The position numbers were made by a program, and so were the translations under genes. A DNA stretch of 64,000 bases from Thauera sp. GDN1 (lineage in GTDB: Bacteria > Pseudomonadota > Gammaproteobacteria > Burkholderiales > Rhodocyclaceae): positions 3,100,001-3,164,000 of the forward strand of contig NZ_CP097870.1 in NCBI RefSeq assembly GCF_029223545.1. Direction: 5' to 3'. Positions 1-7,313 of this stretch are shown one piece after another; the stretch's first letter is position 1; each line of letters opens with the position of its first letter. The notes beneath the pieces are model-generated. The model was given only the letters and a program-made list of their open reading frames with translations, searched no databases and was not told the origin of the DNA.

Positions 1-717
1 CGTGCGCCGCAGCACTTCGGCCAGCTCGTCGCAGGTCTCGGCGAAGGAGCGGTGGGCGCGGTCGCCGTAGGTCGACTCGACGCACAGGTAATCCGCTGCC
101 GGGATATGCACCGGGTCCTGCAGCACCGGGCGCATCGGCTGGCCGAGATCGCCCGAGGCGACCAGGCGGCGGGTGTGGCCGCGCTCCTCGACGTCGATCT
201 CGATGATCGCCGAACCGAGGATATGGCCGGCATTGCGGAAGCGGCAGCGCACGCCGGGGCCGACCTCGACCATCTCGTCGAAGGCGAGCGGGCGCAGGCG
301 TCCGAGGCTGTGGCGCGCCTGTTCGACGGTGTAGAGCGGCACGAGCTGCCCGCCGCGCCCGGCCTTGCGCGAACGCGTGCTGCGCAGGGCCCATTCCGCT
401 TCCTTTTCCTGGATGTGCGCGGAGTCCATCAGCATCACGGCGAGCAGATCGACGGTGGCGGCGGTGGCGAAGATCGGTCCCTTGTAGCCCAGCGCCACCA
501 GCCGCGGAACGAGGCCGGTATGGTCGAGATGGGCATGCGTCAGTAGCACGAAGTCGATCTCGCGCAGGTTGAAGCTCAGCGCCTCGCTGTTCTTGCGATC
601 CGCCTCGCGCCCCCCCTGGAACAGTCCGCAGTCGATCAGGAAACTGCCGCGCTCGTGGTCGACCCGCATGCATGAGCCGGTGACCTCGCCGGCGGCCCCC
701 AGAAAAGTCAGCCTCAT
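1..717 (-). CDS. MBL-fold metallo-hydrolase, beta-CASP RNase-like (3' end cut by window edge)
   Basis: The visible 239 codons are the N-terminal half of a metallo-beta-lactamase-fold hydrolase of the COG1236 type, which includes RNA-processing beta-CASP enzymes. The metal-binding motif is clear: LTHAHLDHTG at residues 59-68, with His61, His63, Asp65 and His66. A second conserved element, GHILGSA, follows about 100 residues later. The start MRLTFLGAAGEVTGS is typical of the family. The gene continues past the left edge, so the beta-CASP and C-terminal RNA-specificity regions are not seen. It is transcribed away from uspA, sharing a 114 bp intergenic region with it. Family assignment is firm. 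The substrate (RNA or other) is not known from the sequence. Confidence 0.85.
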   Translation of the reverse strand, partial: MRLTFLGAAGEVTGSCMRVDHERGSFLIDCGLFQGGREADRKNSEALSFNLREIDFVLLTHAHLDHTGLVPRLVALGYKGPIFATAATVDLLAVMLMDSAHIQEKEAEWALRSTRSRKAGRGGQLVPLYTVEQARHSLGRLRPLAFDEMVEVGPGVRCRFRNAGHILGSAIIEIDVEERGHTRRLVASGDLGQPMRPVLQDPVHIPAADYLCVESTYGDRAHRSFAETCDELAEVLRRT

Positions 718-755
718 CTCGCATCTCCAAGGATCTCGTAGGAACTTGCCGCGGT

Positions 756-799
756 TTGATCACGATCAATCATGGCAGACCGCCCCACCTCGCTATAAT
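756..799 (+). promoter_or_regulatory. FNR/ANR-type box and -10 element of uspA
   Basis: TTGATCACGATCAA at 756-769 matches the FNR-family consensus TTGAT-N4-ATCAA at every defined base. A perfect -10 hexamer TATAAT lies at 794-799, with its centre 34 bp from the centre of the box. This is close to the spacing of class II FNR-activated promoters, so oxygen-limitation-induced transcription of the downstream stress protein is likely. No good -35 element is seen, as expected for an activator-dependent promoter. Confidence 0.75.
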
Positions 800-831
800 C
801 GGATCGTGACACACAACAGGGAGCATCCGTC

Positions 832-1275
832 ATGTTCAAGCACATTCTGGTCCCGACCGATGGGTCGGCCTTGTCGGAAGGTACGGTAGCCCGGGCGGTT
901 TCCTTCGCCAAGGAGACGGGAGCCCGGATCACCTTCTTCTATGCCCAGCCCGACTTCCCGATGCCGATCTATGGCGAGGGTGCACTGATCGACCCCACGA
1001 CGCCGGAGCAGTTCTCGAAGTCCGCGGCCGCCGAGGCCGAAACCATCCTCGCCAAGGCCAAGGATGCGGCCGATGCGGCCGGTGTGGCCGCGGACAGCGA
1101 CACCGTCGTCAATGAAGTGCCCTACGAAGCCATCATCGATGCAGCCGACCGTCATGGCTGCGACCTGATCTTCATGGCCTCGCATGGACGCCGCGGCATC
1201 GCCGGCCTGCTCCTCGGCAGCGAAACGCAGAAGGTCCTGACCCACAGCAAGACGCCGGTCCTGGTGTATCGCTGA
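832..1275 (+). CDS. Universal stress protein, UspA family
   Basis: A single-domain 147-residue universal stress protein of usual length. The N-terminus (FKHILVPTDGS) is the typical first strand and nucleotide-contacting Asp region. Near the C-terminus, SHGRRGIAGLLLGS follows the ATP-binding pattern G-X2-G-X9-G(S/T), except that the first Gly is Ala (MASHG). This is common in nucleotide-binding members. The start is the ATG 832, preceded by GGGAGCATCCGTC. The gene is monocistronic: a terminator follows within 70 bp. The perfect FNR box upstream suggests induction when oxygen is low, as for many Usp proteins linked to microaerobic or anaerobic survival. The exact partner or signal is unknown. 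Confidence 0.93.
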   Translation: MFKHILVPTDGSALSEGTVARAVSFAKETGARITFFYAQPDFPMPIYGEGALIDPTTPEQFSKSAAAEAETILAKAKDAADAAGVAADSDTVVNEVPYEAIIDAADRHGCDLIFMASHGRRGIAGLLLGSETQKVLTHSKTPVLVYR

Positions 1276-1318
1276 TCGTCGGACGGTCCTGCGCCCTCGA
1301 TCGATCGGGGGAGGAAAC

Positions 1319-1346
1319 AAAACGGCCCGCATGTGCGGGCCGTTTT
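1319..1346. terminator. Bidirectional terminator between uspA and fixH
   Basis: An 11-13 bp perfect stem (AACGGCCCGCA / TGCGGGCCGTT) with a 2 nt centre is flanked by A-rich and T-rich tracts. It sits between the convergent uspA and fixH genes and can serve both strands. Confidence 0.85.
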
Positions 1347-1382
1347 CGTTGGCGGAGCGTGTTTCAGTGGCTGCGCTCGATA

Positions 1383-1892
1383 TCAGACATTCGGATCGAT
1401 CGTGATCTCCATCTCTGCAGGGAGGAATGCGGACCCGTCCATTCGCCAGCTTCGGGCCTCGTCTTCGATAACGAACAACCAGCGTCCGGTGCCGAGCGGT
1501 GCCAGCGCCGCCTCATACACACCGGCACTGCCGGCGAGCACCAGTTCCTGATCGAGGCCGCCGCGCGTCGGGTGGGCCACCGTCAGGCGGATGCGCTCGG
1601 GCAAGCGGACGGCATCCGCGGCGGAGAGTTCGATGTGGACCGATTCGCTGCGCACCCGGAGCTGGGCGCGCAGTCCCAACTCGCGGGCATGCTCGACCCG
1701 TCCGATCGTCTGCACGATCGCGCGACCTTCCTTGTAGTAGTCGTCGACCACCATGCCGTCGAAGCTCTGAACGGCGATCACCAGGGTGGCGATTCCGCCG
1801 ACGACCGCAGCCGCGGGGAAGGCGATCAGGAACCAGGGCCAGCCCTGGCGGTACCACGGTTGGCGCGGCTTCTCACTCATGCTCGTACTCAT
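1383..1892 (-). CDS. fixH: FixH family protein (cbb3 oxidase copper/assembly factor)
   Basis: A 169-residue membrane-anchored protein with one N-terminal transmembrane segment (residues 18-42) and a periplasmic beta-rich domain. The conserved VDDYYKEGRAI motif follows the anchor and is diagnostic for FixH (CcoH). FixH proteins assist maturation or stability of cbb3-type cytochrome oxidase. The gene lies 1 bp after the ccoG stop codon and is the last gene of ccoNOQP-ccoG-fixH, just ahead of a terminator. An in-frame ATG five codons downstream (MSEKPRQ) is an equally possible start. No key residue appears missing. Confidence 0.88.
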   Translation of the reverse strand: MSTSMSEKPRQPWYRQGWPWFLIAFPAAAVVGGIATLVIAVQSFDGMVVDDYYKEGRAIVQTIGRVEHARELGLRAQLRVRSESVHIELSAADAVRLPERIRLTVAHPTRGGLDQELVLAGSAGVYEAALAPLGTGRWLFVIEDEARSWRMDGSAFLPAEMEITIDPNV

Positions 1893-1893
1893 T

Positions 1894-3324
1894 TCAGCGC
1901 GGGATCAGGAAAGTGGTCTCTTCCCTGAGCGTGAGCCCGGGATCGTCTTCCGCCGTCACCTGGAAGGCGATGTTGTTGGTGCCGGGCTGACCGGAGTCGT
2001 AGGGCACCACGACCTGCAGCGTGACCGACTGGGTGGCTGCCGGCGCCACGTCGACGCGCTGCTCGCCGGCGATGCGCACCCCGGGCAGACCCGAGACCTC
2101 GAGCCGGAAGGCACGGGGCACCTCGGTCATGTTCATGACCTGGAGCTGGTAGACGTTCTCGATCAGGCCGCCCTCGACCTCGCGCCCCAGCGAGGAGCGG
2201 TCGCGGATGATGTCGACGCGCAGCGGCTCGCGTGCCGCCAGGCCCCACACGAAGCCGATGCAGATCAGCACGAGGATGGCGCCGTAGATCAGGGTCCGCG
2301 GCCGCAGCACGTGGCTGACGATCTCCTTGCGACCCCAGTGCCGCTTCATCGCGTTCTCGGTCGAATAGCGGATCAGGCCGCGCGGATAGTTCATCTTGTC
2401 CATGACCTGGTCGCAGGCATCGATGCAGGCGGCACAGCCGATGCACTCGTACTGCAGGCCCTTGCGGATGTCGATGCCCGTGGGACACACCTGCACGCAG
2501 ATGCCGCAGTCGATGCAGTCCCCCTTGCTAACGGTGCGCGGGTCGATGCCCTTCTTGCGCGTGCCGCGGGGCTCACCGCGCTCCTCGTCGTAGGTGATGA
2601 CCAGCGTGTCCGGATCGAACATGACCGCCTGGAAGCGGGCATACGGGCACATGTAGGTACACACCTGCTCGCGCATGACGCCGGCGAACAGGTAGGTGAA
2701 CGCGGAATAGAACAGGATCCAGAAGATCTCCCACGGGCCGAAGCTGAAGCTCGTCAGCGACTGCAGCAGTTCGTCGAGCGGCGAGAAATAGGCCACGAAG
2801 GTGAAGCCGGTCCATAGCGCGACGATGGCCCACGCGAGGAACTTGCCACCACGGCGCACGGCCTTCTCGGCACTCATCGGCGCCTGGTCGAGCTTCTGGC
2901 GTTTGTTGTGATCACCCTCGATCTTCTGCTCTATCCACATGAAGATCTCGGTGTAGACCGTCTGCGGGCAGGCGTAGCCGCACCACAGGCGGCCGGCGAT
3001 CGCGGTGAAGAAGAACAGCGCGTAGGCCGAGATGATCAGCAGCAGCGCGAGGAAGAAGACGTCCTGCGGCCAGAAGACCCAGCCGAAGATGTAGAACTTG
3101 CGTTCGGTGAGGTGGAACAGCACGGCCTGGCGGTCATTCCAGGTCAGCCACGGCAGTCCGTAGTAGATCAGCTGCGTGATCCACACCAGCGCCCAGCGCC
3201 AGTTGGCGAAGAGGCCGGTGACCGCGCGCACGTAGAGCTTCTTGCGGGAGGCGTAAAGCGTGTCCTCTGAGGATTCCGGGGACTTGTTCGCCGTCTTCTG
3301 CGGCGAAGGGGATGGGCTGTTCAT
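1894..3324 (-). CDS. ccoG: CcoG (RdxA/FixG), ferredoxin-like cbb3 oxidase accessory protein
   Basis: A 476-residue membrane protein with several transmembrane helices in its first half, a cytoplasmic pair of [4Fe-4S] motifs at about residues 268-307 (CIDCGICVQVCP and CIGCAACIDACD), and a C-terminal Ig-like FixG domain. CcoG acts in cbb3 oxidase biogenesis; in Rhodobacter it is a cupric reductase that supplies Cu(I). The gene is downstream of ccoP and upstream of fixH in one orientation. A 25 bp hairpin separates it from ccoP and may lower its transcription. The start at 3324 is preceded by AAAAAGG. Length and cysteines are normal for the family. Confidence 0.95.
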   Translation of the reverse strand: MNSPSPSPQKTANKSPESSEDTLYASRKKLYVRAVTGLFANWRWALVWITQLIYYGLPWLTWNDRQAVLFHLTERKFYIFGWVFWPQDVFFLALLLIISAYALFFFTAIAGRLWCGYACPQTVYTEIFMWIEQKIEGDHNKRQKLDQAPMSAEKAVRRGGKFLAWAIVALWTGFTFVAYFSPLDELLQSLTSFSFGPWEIFWILFYSAFTYLFAGVMREQVCTYMCPYARFQAVMFDPDTLVITYDEERGEPRGTRKKGIDPRTVSKGDCIDCGICVQVCPTGIDIRKGLQYECIGCAACIDACDQVMDKMNYPRGLIRYSTENAMKRHWGRKEIVSHVLRPRTLIYGAILVLICIGFVWGLAAREPLRVDIIRDRSSLGREVEGGLIENVYQLQVMNMTEVPRAFRLEVSGLPGVRIAGEQRVDVAPAATQSVTLQVVVPYDSGQPGTNNIAFQVTAEDDPGLTLREETTFLIPR

Positions 3325-3370
3325 GGCCTTTTTACCAATGAATTCTTGTTGTTATTGTTATTTTCGAAAC

Positions 3371-3395
3371 CCCGGGAGGACCCCCTCCTCCCGGG
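3371..3395 (-). terminator. Hairpin between ccoP and ccoG (possible attenuator)
   Basis: A perfect 9 bp stem CCCGGGAGG / CCTCCCGGG with a 7 nt loop lies in the 99 bp ccoP-ccoG gap, followed on the minus strand by GTTTCG. The T-tract is weak, so partial termination or mRNA processing that separates oxidase subunit from assembly-factor expression is more likely than full termination. Confidence 0.5.
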
Positions 3396-3423
3396 ATGGA
3401 ACTGCAAACTGCCGAGACTTCGA

Positions 3424-4314
3424 TTACTTCTTGCTCAGGCTGAGCACATAGGCGGCCAGGATGTGGACCTTGTCCTCGCCGAGGAACTCGCCGAATGCCG
3501 GCATCTTGTTGTTGCGCCCATGGGTGACGGTCTCGATGATGGTCGCTTCCGACGAGCCGTAGAGCCACTGGTTATTCGTCAGATCGGGCGCACCGAGCAT
3601 CGGATTGCCCTTGGCGTCGGCACCGTGGCAGGCCACGCAGTTGTTCTCGAAGGCTTCCTTGCCACGCTGGGCACGCACCGAATCGTGAGCCAGTCCGTTC
3701 ATCGAACGCACGTAGTTGGCGACGTCCTTCACGCCGTCGGCACCGAGCACCTGACCGAAGGGCGTCATGACGCCGTTACGGCCGTTGGTGATGGTCTCCT
3801 TGATGTTCTCCGGTGCGCCCCCCCACAGCCACTCGCTGTCGGTGAGGTTCGGGAAGCTCTTCGCACCCTGCGCGGCCGCGCCATGACACTGCTGGCAGTA
3901 GGTCAGGAACAGGCGCTTGCCCATGGCATTGGCCTCGGGATCGGCGGCGACGGCCATGACGTCCATCTCGCGATACTTGGCGAAGACCGGGCCGAAGCGC
4001 TCCTGGCCGGCCTTCATCTCGGCGTCGTACTGAGCCCACTGGCCACGGCTCTGGTTGGAGTTGCCGAAACCGGGATAGATCGCCAGATACGCGACCGCGA
4101 AGAAGATGGTGATCCAGAACAGGTACATCCACCAGCGCGGCAGCGGGTTGTTGTACTCGGCGAGCGTCTCGTCCCACACGTGACCGTGCAGTTCGACCGG
4201 GCCCTTCTCGCGCTTGGTCATGTTCGACACCAGCACGAACACACAGAACAGGATGGAGAGGGCCACGAGGACCATCACATACATGTTCCAGAAACCGCTG
4301 ATAAAGTCAGCCAT
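3424..4314 (-). CDS. ccoP: cbb3-type cytochrome c oxidase subunit III, diheme
   Basis: A 296-residue diheme c-type cytochrome subunit. It has two N-terminal membrane spans (about residues 9-31 and 62-80), then two cytochrome c domains with heme-binding CQQCH (140-144) and CVACH (226-230). Methionine ligands are likely in the following MTPFGQ and MPAFGE segments. It passes electrons from soluble cytochromes to CcoO. The start ATG 4314 overlaps the end of ccoQ (shared ATGGCTGA), which implies translational coupling. Longer open-frame starts upstream would read through ccoQ and lack the CcoP N-terminus. This is the fourth gene of ccoNOQP. Confidence 0.96.
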   Translation of the reverse strand: MADFISGFWNMYVMVLVALSILFCVFVLVSNMTKREKGPVELHGHVWDETLAEYNNPLPRWWMYLFWITIFFAVAYLAIYPGFGNSNQSRGQWAQYDAEMKAGQERFGPVFAKYREMDVMAVAADPEANAMGKRLFLTYCQQCHGAAAQGAKSFPNLTDSEWLWGGAPENIKETITNGRNGVMTPFGQVLGADGVKDVANYVRSMNGLAHDSVRAQRGKEAFENNCVACHGADAKGNPMLGAPDLTNNQWLYGSSEATIIETVTHGRNNKMPAFGEFLGEDKVHILAAYVLSLSKK

Positions 4315-4495
4315 TTGTTTTTCCCTCAAGGTCTTGCCGTCCGCCACGGGCCGGCAGGTCATCGTCGCTGAAAGGCAGGCGCGCCGCCGCATCGAAGCCC
4401 GCCTTCGCGTGCTTGCTGTAAGCCCATGCGCAGATGGCCAGGAAGCAGACCAAGCCAAGCACGGTGATCAGGCTCCGGATGTCGTTGATATCCAC
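4307..4495 (-). CDS. ccoQ: cbb3-type cytochrome oxidase small subunit CcoQ/FixQ
   Basis: A 62-residue single-span membrane protein (hydrophobic residues 8-25, ending in CAWAYSKHAKAGFDAAA), with the usual acidic, soluble C-terminal tail. CcoQ stabilises the cbb3 complex and affects its response to oxygen. It sits between ccoO (14 bp upstream) and ccoP (8 bp overlap). Size and position are standard. Confidence 0.93.
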   Translation of the reverse strand: MDINDIRSLITVLGLVCFLAICAWAYSKHAKAGFDAAARLPFSDDDLPARGGRQDLEGKTNG

Positions 4496-4509
4496 GGCGC
4501 GTCTCCTGA

Positions 4510-5145
4510 TTAACGGAAGTTCGAAATCGCGGTGCCGAGGCCCTGAAGGTAGGCCACGATGGCATCGAGTTCGGTCTTGCCTTCGAGCGCGGCCGGCGCG
4601 GCAGCGATCTCTTCATCGCTGTACTTGTGCAGGCCGACCTTGTTCAGCGCGCGCATCTTGTCCTGGATGTCGTCGGCCTTGACCGGACGATCGAGCCACG
4701 AGAAGGCCGGCATGTTCGACTCCGGCACCACGTCGCGCGGATTGAGCAGGTGGACACGCTGCCACTCGTCCGAGTAGCGGCCACCGACGCGAGCCAAGTC
4801 CGGGCCGGTACGCTTCGAGCCCCACTGGAACGGGTGGTCATAGACGTACTCGCCCGCCACCGAGTAGTGGCCGTAGCGCTCGGTCTCGGCGCGGAACGGA
4901 CGGATCATCTGCGAGTGGCAGTTGTAGCAACCCTCACGCACATAGATGTCGCGACCGACCAGGCGCACCGGATCGTAAGGTTTGACGTCGAGCGCATTGC
5001 CCTTGTGGTCGATCGGGGTCGTGGTCGAGTGCTGGAAGAACAGCGGCACGATTTCCACCAGACCACCCACGCTGACGGTCATCAGCGTGAGCACGATCAT
5101 CAGGAATACGTTGCGTTCGATCTTTTCGTGCTTCGATTGAGCCAT
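4510..5145 (-). CDS. ccoO: cbb3-type cytochrome c oxidase subunit II, monoheme
   Basis: A 211-residue subunit with an N-terminal membrane anchor (about residues 12-34) and one c-type heme motif CYNCH at 73-77, within the family-typical [18 protein letters not shown] methionine ligand is probable in SNMPAFSW. It lies 15 bp after ccoN. CcoO relays electrons from CcoP to the low-spin heme b of CcoN. The length matches the family. Confidence 0.97.
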   Translation of the reverse strand: MAQSKHEKIERNVFLMIVLTLMTVSVGGLVEIVPLFFQHSTTTPIDHKGNALDVKPYDPVRLVGRDIYVREGCYNCHSQMIRPFRAETERYGHYSVAGEYVYDHPFQWGSKRTGPDLARVGGRYSDEWQRVHLLNPRDVVPESNMPAFSWLDRPVKADDIQDKMRALNKVGLHKYSDEEIAAAPAALEGKTELDAIVAYLQGLGTAISNFR

Positions 5146-5160
5146 GTTGTTTTTCTCCGA

Positions 5161-6600
5161 TCAGGCGTGGGCAGCGGCGGGTGCGAGCACCGGCGCGTCG
5201 TAGGCCTTCTGGCCGGCGATCGTCTTCACCATGTTGTAGAACATGATGAACATGCCGGTCAGGAACAGTGCGCCGCCGATGAAGCGGATGGTCCAGAACG
5301 GATAGCTTGCCTTGACGCTCTCGACGAAGGAGTAGGTCAGCGTGCCGTCCGGGTTGGTGGCGCGCCACATCAGGCCCTGCATCACACCGGAGATCCACAT
5401 CGAGGCGATGTAAAGCACGATGCCGATGGTGGCGATCCAGAAGTGGGCGTTGATCAGCTTGACGCTGTACATCTCGGTCTTGCCGTACAGGCGCGGCAGC
5501 AGGAAGTACACCGAGCCGATCGAGATCATCGCCACCCAGCCCAGCGCACCGGAGTGCACGTGGCCGACCGTCCAGTCGGTGTAGTGCGACAGCGCGTTGA
5601 CCGTCTTGATCGACATCATCGGACCTTCGAAGGTCGACATGCCGTAGAAGGACAGCGAGGTGATCAGGAACTTGAGGATCGGGTCGGTGCGCAGTTTGTG
5701 CCAGGCGCCCGACAGGGTCAGCACGCCGTTGATCATGCCGCCCCAGGACGGTGCGAGCAGGATCAGCGAGAACACCATGCCCACGGACTGGGTCCAGTCG
5801 GGCAGCGCGGTGTAGTGCAGGTGGTGCGGACCCGCCCACATGTAGGTGAAGATCAGCGCCCAGAAGTGCACCACCGACAGACGGTAGGAGTAGACCGGAC
5901 GGTCAGCCTGCTTGGGCACGAAGTAGTACATCATGCCGAGGAAGCCCGCGGTCAGGAAGAAGCCCACCGCGTTGTGGCCGTACCACCACTGCACCATCGC
6001 GTCCTGAACGCCCGCATAGGCCGAGTAGGACTTCATCGAGGTGAGCGAGACCGGGATCGCTGCGCTGTTGACGATGTGCAGCAGCGCGACGGTTAGGATG
6101 AAGCCGCCGAAGAACCAGTTCGCGACGTAGATGTGCGAGACCTTGCGCTTGGCGACGGTGCCGAAGAACACGATGGCGTAGGACACCCACACGATCGCGA
6201 TCAGGATGTCGATCGGCCACTCGAGCTCGGCGTATTCCTTCGAGCTGGTGTAGCCCAGCGGCAGGGTGATCGCGGCGAGCACGATGACCAGTTGCCAGCC
6301 CCAGAACGTGAACGCGGCCAGTCCGGGGGCGAACAGGCGAGTGTGACAGGTGCGCTGGACCACGTAGTAGGACGTGGCGAACAGCGCGCAGCCACCGAAC
6401 GCGAAGATCACGGCGTTGGTGTGCAGCGGACGGAGCCTGCCGAAGTGCAGGAATTCGTGAACGTTCAGTTCGGGCCATACGAGCTGTGCCGCGGCGATCA
6501 CGCCGACCAGCATGCCCACAATGCCCCACACCACCGTCATGATGGCGAACTGCCGCACGACTTTATAGTTATAAGTCGCTTGCGATTGCATGTGAGTCAC
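5161..6600 (-). CDS. ccoN: cbb3-type cytochrome c oxidase catalytic subunit I
   Basis: The 479-residue catalytic subunit, with about 12 transmembrane helices. Heme and copper ligands can be seen: His in [12 protein letters not shown] (low-spin heme b), [10 protein letters not shown] and the following HHLHYTA (CuB), and [14 protein letters not shown] (heme b3/b histidines). The enzyme reduces oxygen with high affinity and pumps protons in the cytoplasmic membrane. It is first in ccoNOQP and is preceded by an FNR-type box, consistent with microaerobic induction. The annotated start is ATG 6600; a second in-frame ATG three codons later is possible. Confidence 0.97.
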   Translation of the reverse strand: MTHMQSQATYNYKVVRQFAIMTVVWGIVGMLVGVIAAAQLVWPELNVHEFLHFGRLRPLHTNAVIFAFGGCALFATSYYVVQRTCHTRLFAPGLAAFTFWGWQLVIVLAAITLPLGYTSSKEYAELEWPIDILIAIVWVSYAIVFFGTVAKRKVSHIYVANWFFGGFILTVALLHIVNSAAIPVSLTSMKSYSAYAGVQDAMVQWWYGHNAVGFFLTAGFLGMMYYFVPKQADRPVYSYRLSVVHFWALIFTYMWAGPHHLHYTALPDWTQSVGMVFSLILLAPSWGGMINGVLTLSGAWHKLRTDPILKFLITSLSFYGMSTFEGPMMSIKTVNALSHYTDWTVGHVHSGALGWVAMISIGSVYFLLPRLYGKTEMYSVKLINAHFWIATIGIVLYIASMWISGVMQGLMWRATNPDGTLTYSFVESVKASYPFWTIRFIGGALFLTGMFIMFYNMVKTIAGQKAYDAPVLAPAAAHA

Positions 6601-6665
6601 CTCTTCGTTTTAAAAACCTTGCCTGCGCAGCCCCTCGGTGGCTGGGCGTCATAAGCAGCCGACCG

Positions 6666-6706
6666 AGAATACCCCTATAGCGAGTACGCAATTTGACACA
6701 GATCAA
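6666..6706 (-). promoter_or_regulatory. FNR/ANR-type box and -10 element of ccoNOQP
   Basis: On the minus strand TTGATCTGTGTCAA (6706-6693) differs from the FNR consensus at one half-site base. TATTCT (6671-6666) lies 31 bp from the box centre, the class II spacing, and gives a start near 6659 and a leader of about 60 nt. Activation of cbb3 oxidase by FNR-type regulators at low oxygen is well known in proteobacteria. The rest of the 485 bp between ccoN and ccoS holds only the ccoS terminator and one more palindrome. Confidence 0.75.
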
Positions 6707-6913
6707 CATTGTATTGCACCCCAGCAGGGTGCGGAAGGGAAAATTGGAAGAAGTCCAAAAACGCCCGCAAACCGGCGCCATTACTGGCTTGCGCATTGCA
6801 GCAGCAGTATCGCGGCACATATCGTGATCGGCATGCGCGGGAGGAATTCGGAGCGGGGCCGCGAGGAAGCGGCGAGCGCCGCGAAGGCGGCTTGATCGGG
6901 GATGCGGGGGACG

Positions 6914-6943
6914 AAAAAAAAGGGTGCGCATGCACGCACCCCC
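6914..6943 (-). terminator. Rho-independent terminator after ccoIS
   Basis: On the minus strand a GC-rich stem (GGGTGCG / CGCACCC in plus-strand order, 6922-6941) is followed by eight U residues (plus-strand A run 6914-6921). It ends the ccoI-ccoS transcript and separates it from ccoNOQP. Confidence 0.88.
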
Positions 6944-7038
6944 AACCCCAACAGAGAGACAAAAATTCGGATCGACCATCGGCACGTCATGCCGCCTGAT
7001 CAACACGCCGCCATTTTGCCAATGCAGTCGTAGGCCAT

Positions 7039-7054
7039 GTTGACCTAGGTCAAC
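7039..7054. promoter_or_regulatory. Perfect 16 bp palindrome of FNR-like form
   Basis: GTTGACCTAGGTCAAC is a perfect inverted repeat that contains TTGAC-N4-GTCAA, an FNR-family-like box with a changed inner base in both half-sites. It lies between the ccoS stop codon and the ccoS terminator, about 385 bp upstream of the predicted ccoN start site. The function is unknown. It may bind an FNR/DNR-type regulator remotely or mark an unrecognised transcript. Confidence 0.4.
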
Positions 7055-7085
7055 CCGGCGCGAGATCACCGCCGAATCTTGTCCT

Positions 7086-7295
7086 TCACCTCTTCGGCGA
7101 GCGCTCTTCCGGTCCCGCACCGCCCTCGTTCTCCGCACGCACCGCCGGTGGTTCGTCGCGGTCGTCCATCAACAGGCGGTAGGCCGGACCTTCGAGGTCG
7201 TCGTACTGCCCGCTGCGCAGCGACCACCAGAACAGCACGCCGATCACGAACACCAGCACGATCGAGATCGGGATCAGCAGATACAGGCTTTCCAT
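7086..7295 (-). CDS. ccoS: cbb3-type cytochrome oxidase assembly protein CcoS
   Basis: A 69-residue protein with one N-terminal membrane span (residues 4-25) followed by the family motif FWWSLRSGQYDDLEGPAYR and a charged tail. CcoS is needed for insertion of cofactors into cbb3 oxidase. The gene starts 18 bp after ccoI and is followed by a terminator. Start choice and length fit the family. Confidence 0.93.
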   Translation of the reverse strand: MESLYLLIPISIVLVFVIGVLFWWSLRSGQYDDLEGPAYRLLMDDRDEPPAVRAENEGGAGPEERSPKR

Positions 7296-7313
7296 CGCAA
7301 ACTCTCCCGGCGC

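Noticed and set aside
569..889. Plus-strand frame across the MBL gene start and uspA promoter
   Set aside because: It crosses the FNR box and the uspA start and has no coding features.
4627..6096. Long plus-strand open frame over ccoO/ccoN
   Set aside because: It is antisense to conserved oxidase genes and has no recognisable domain.
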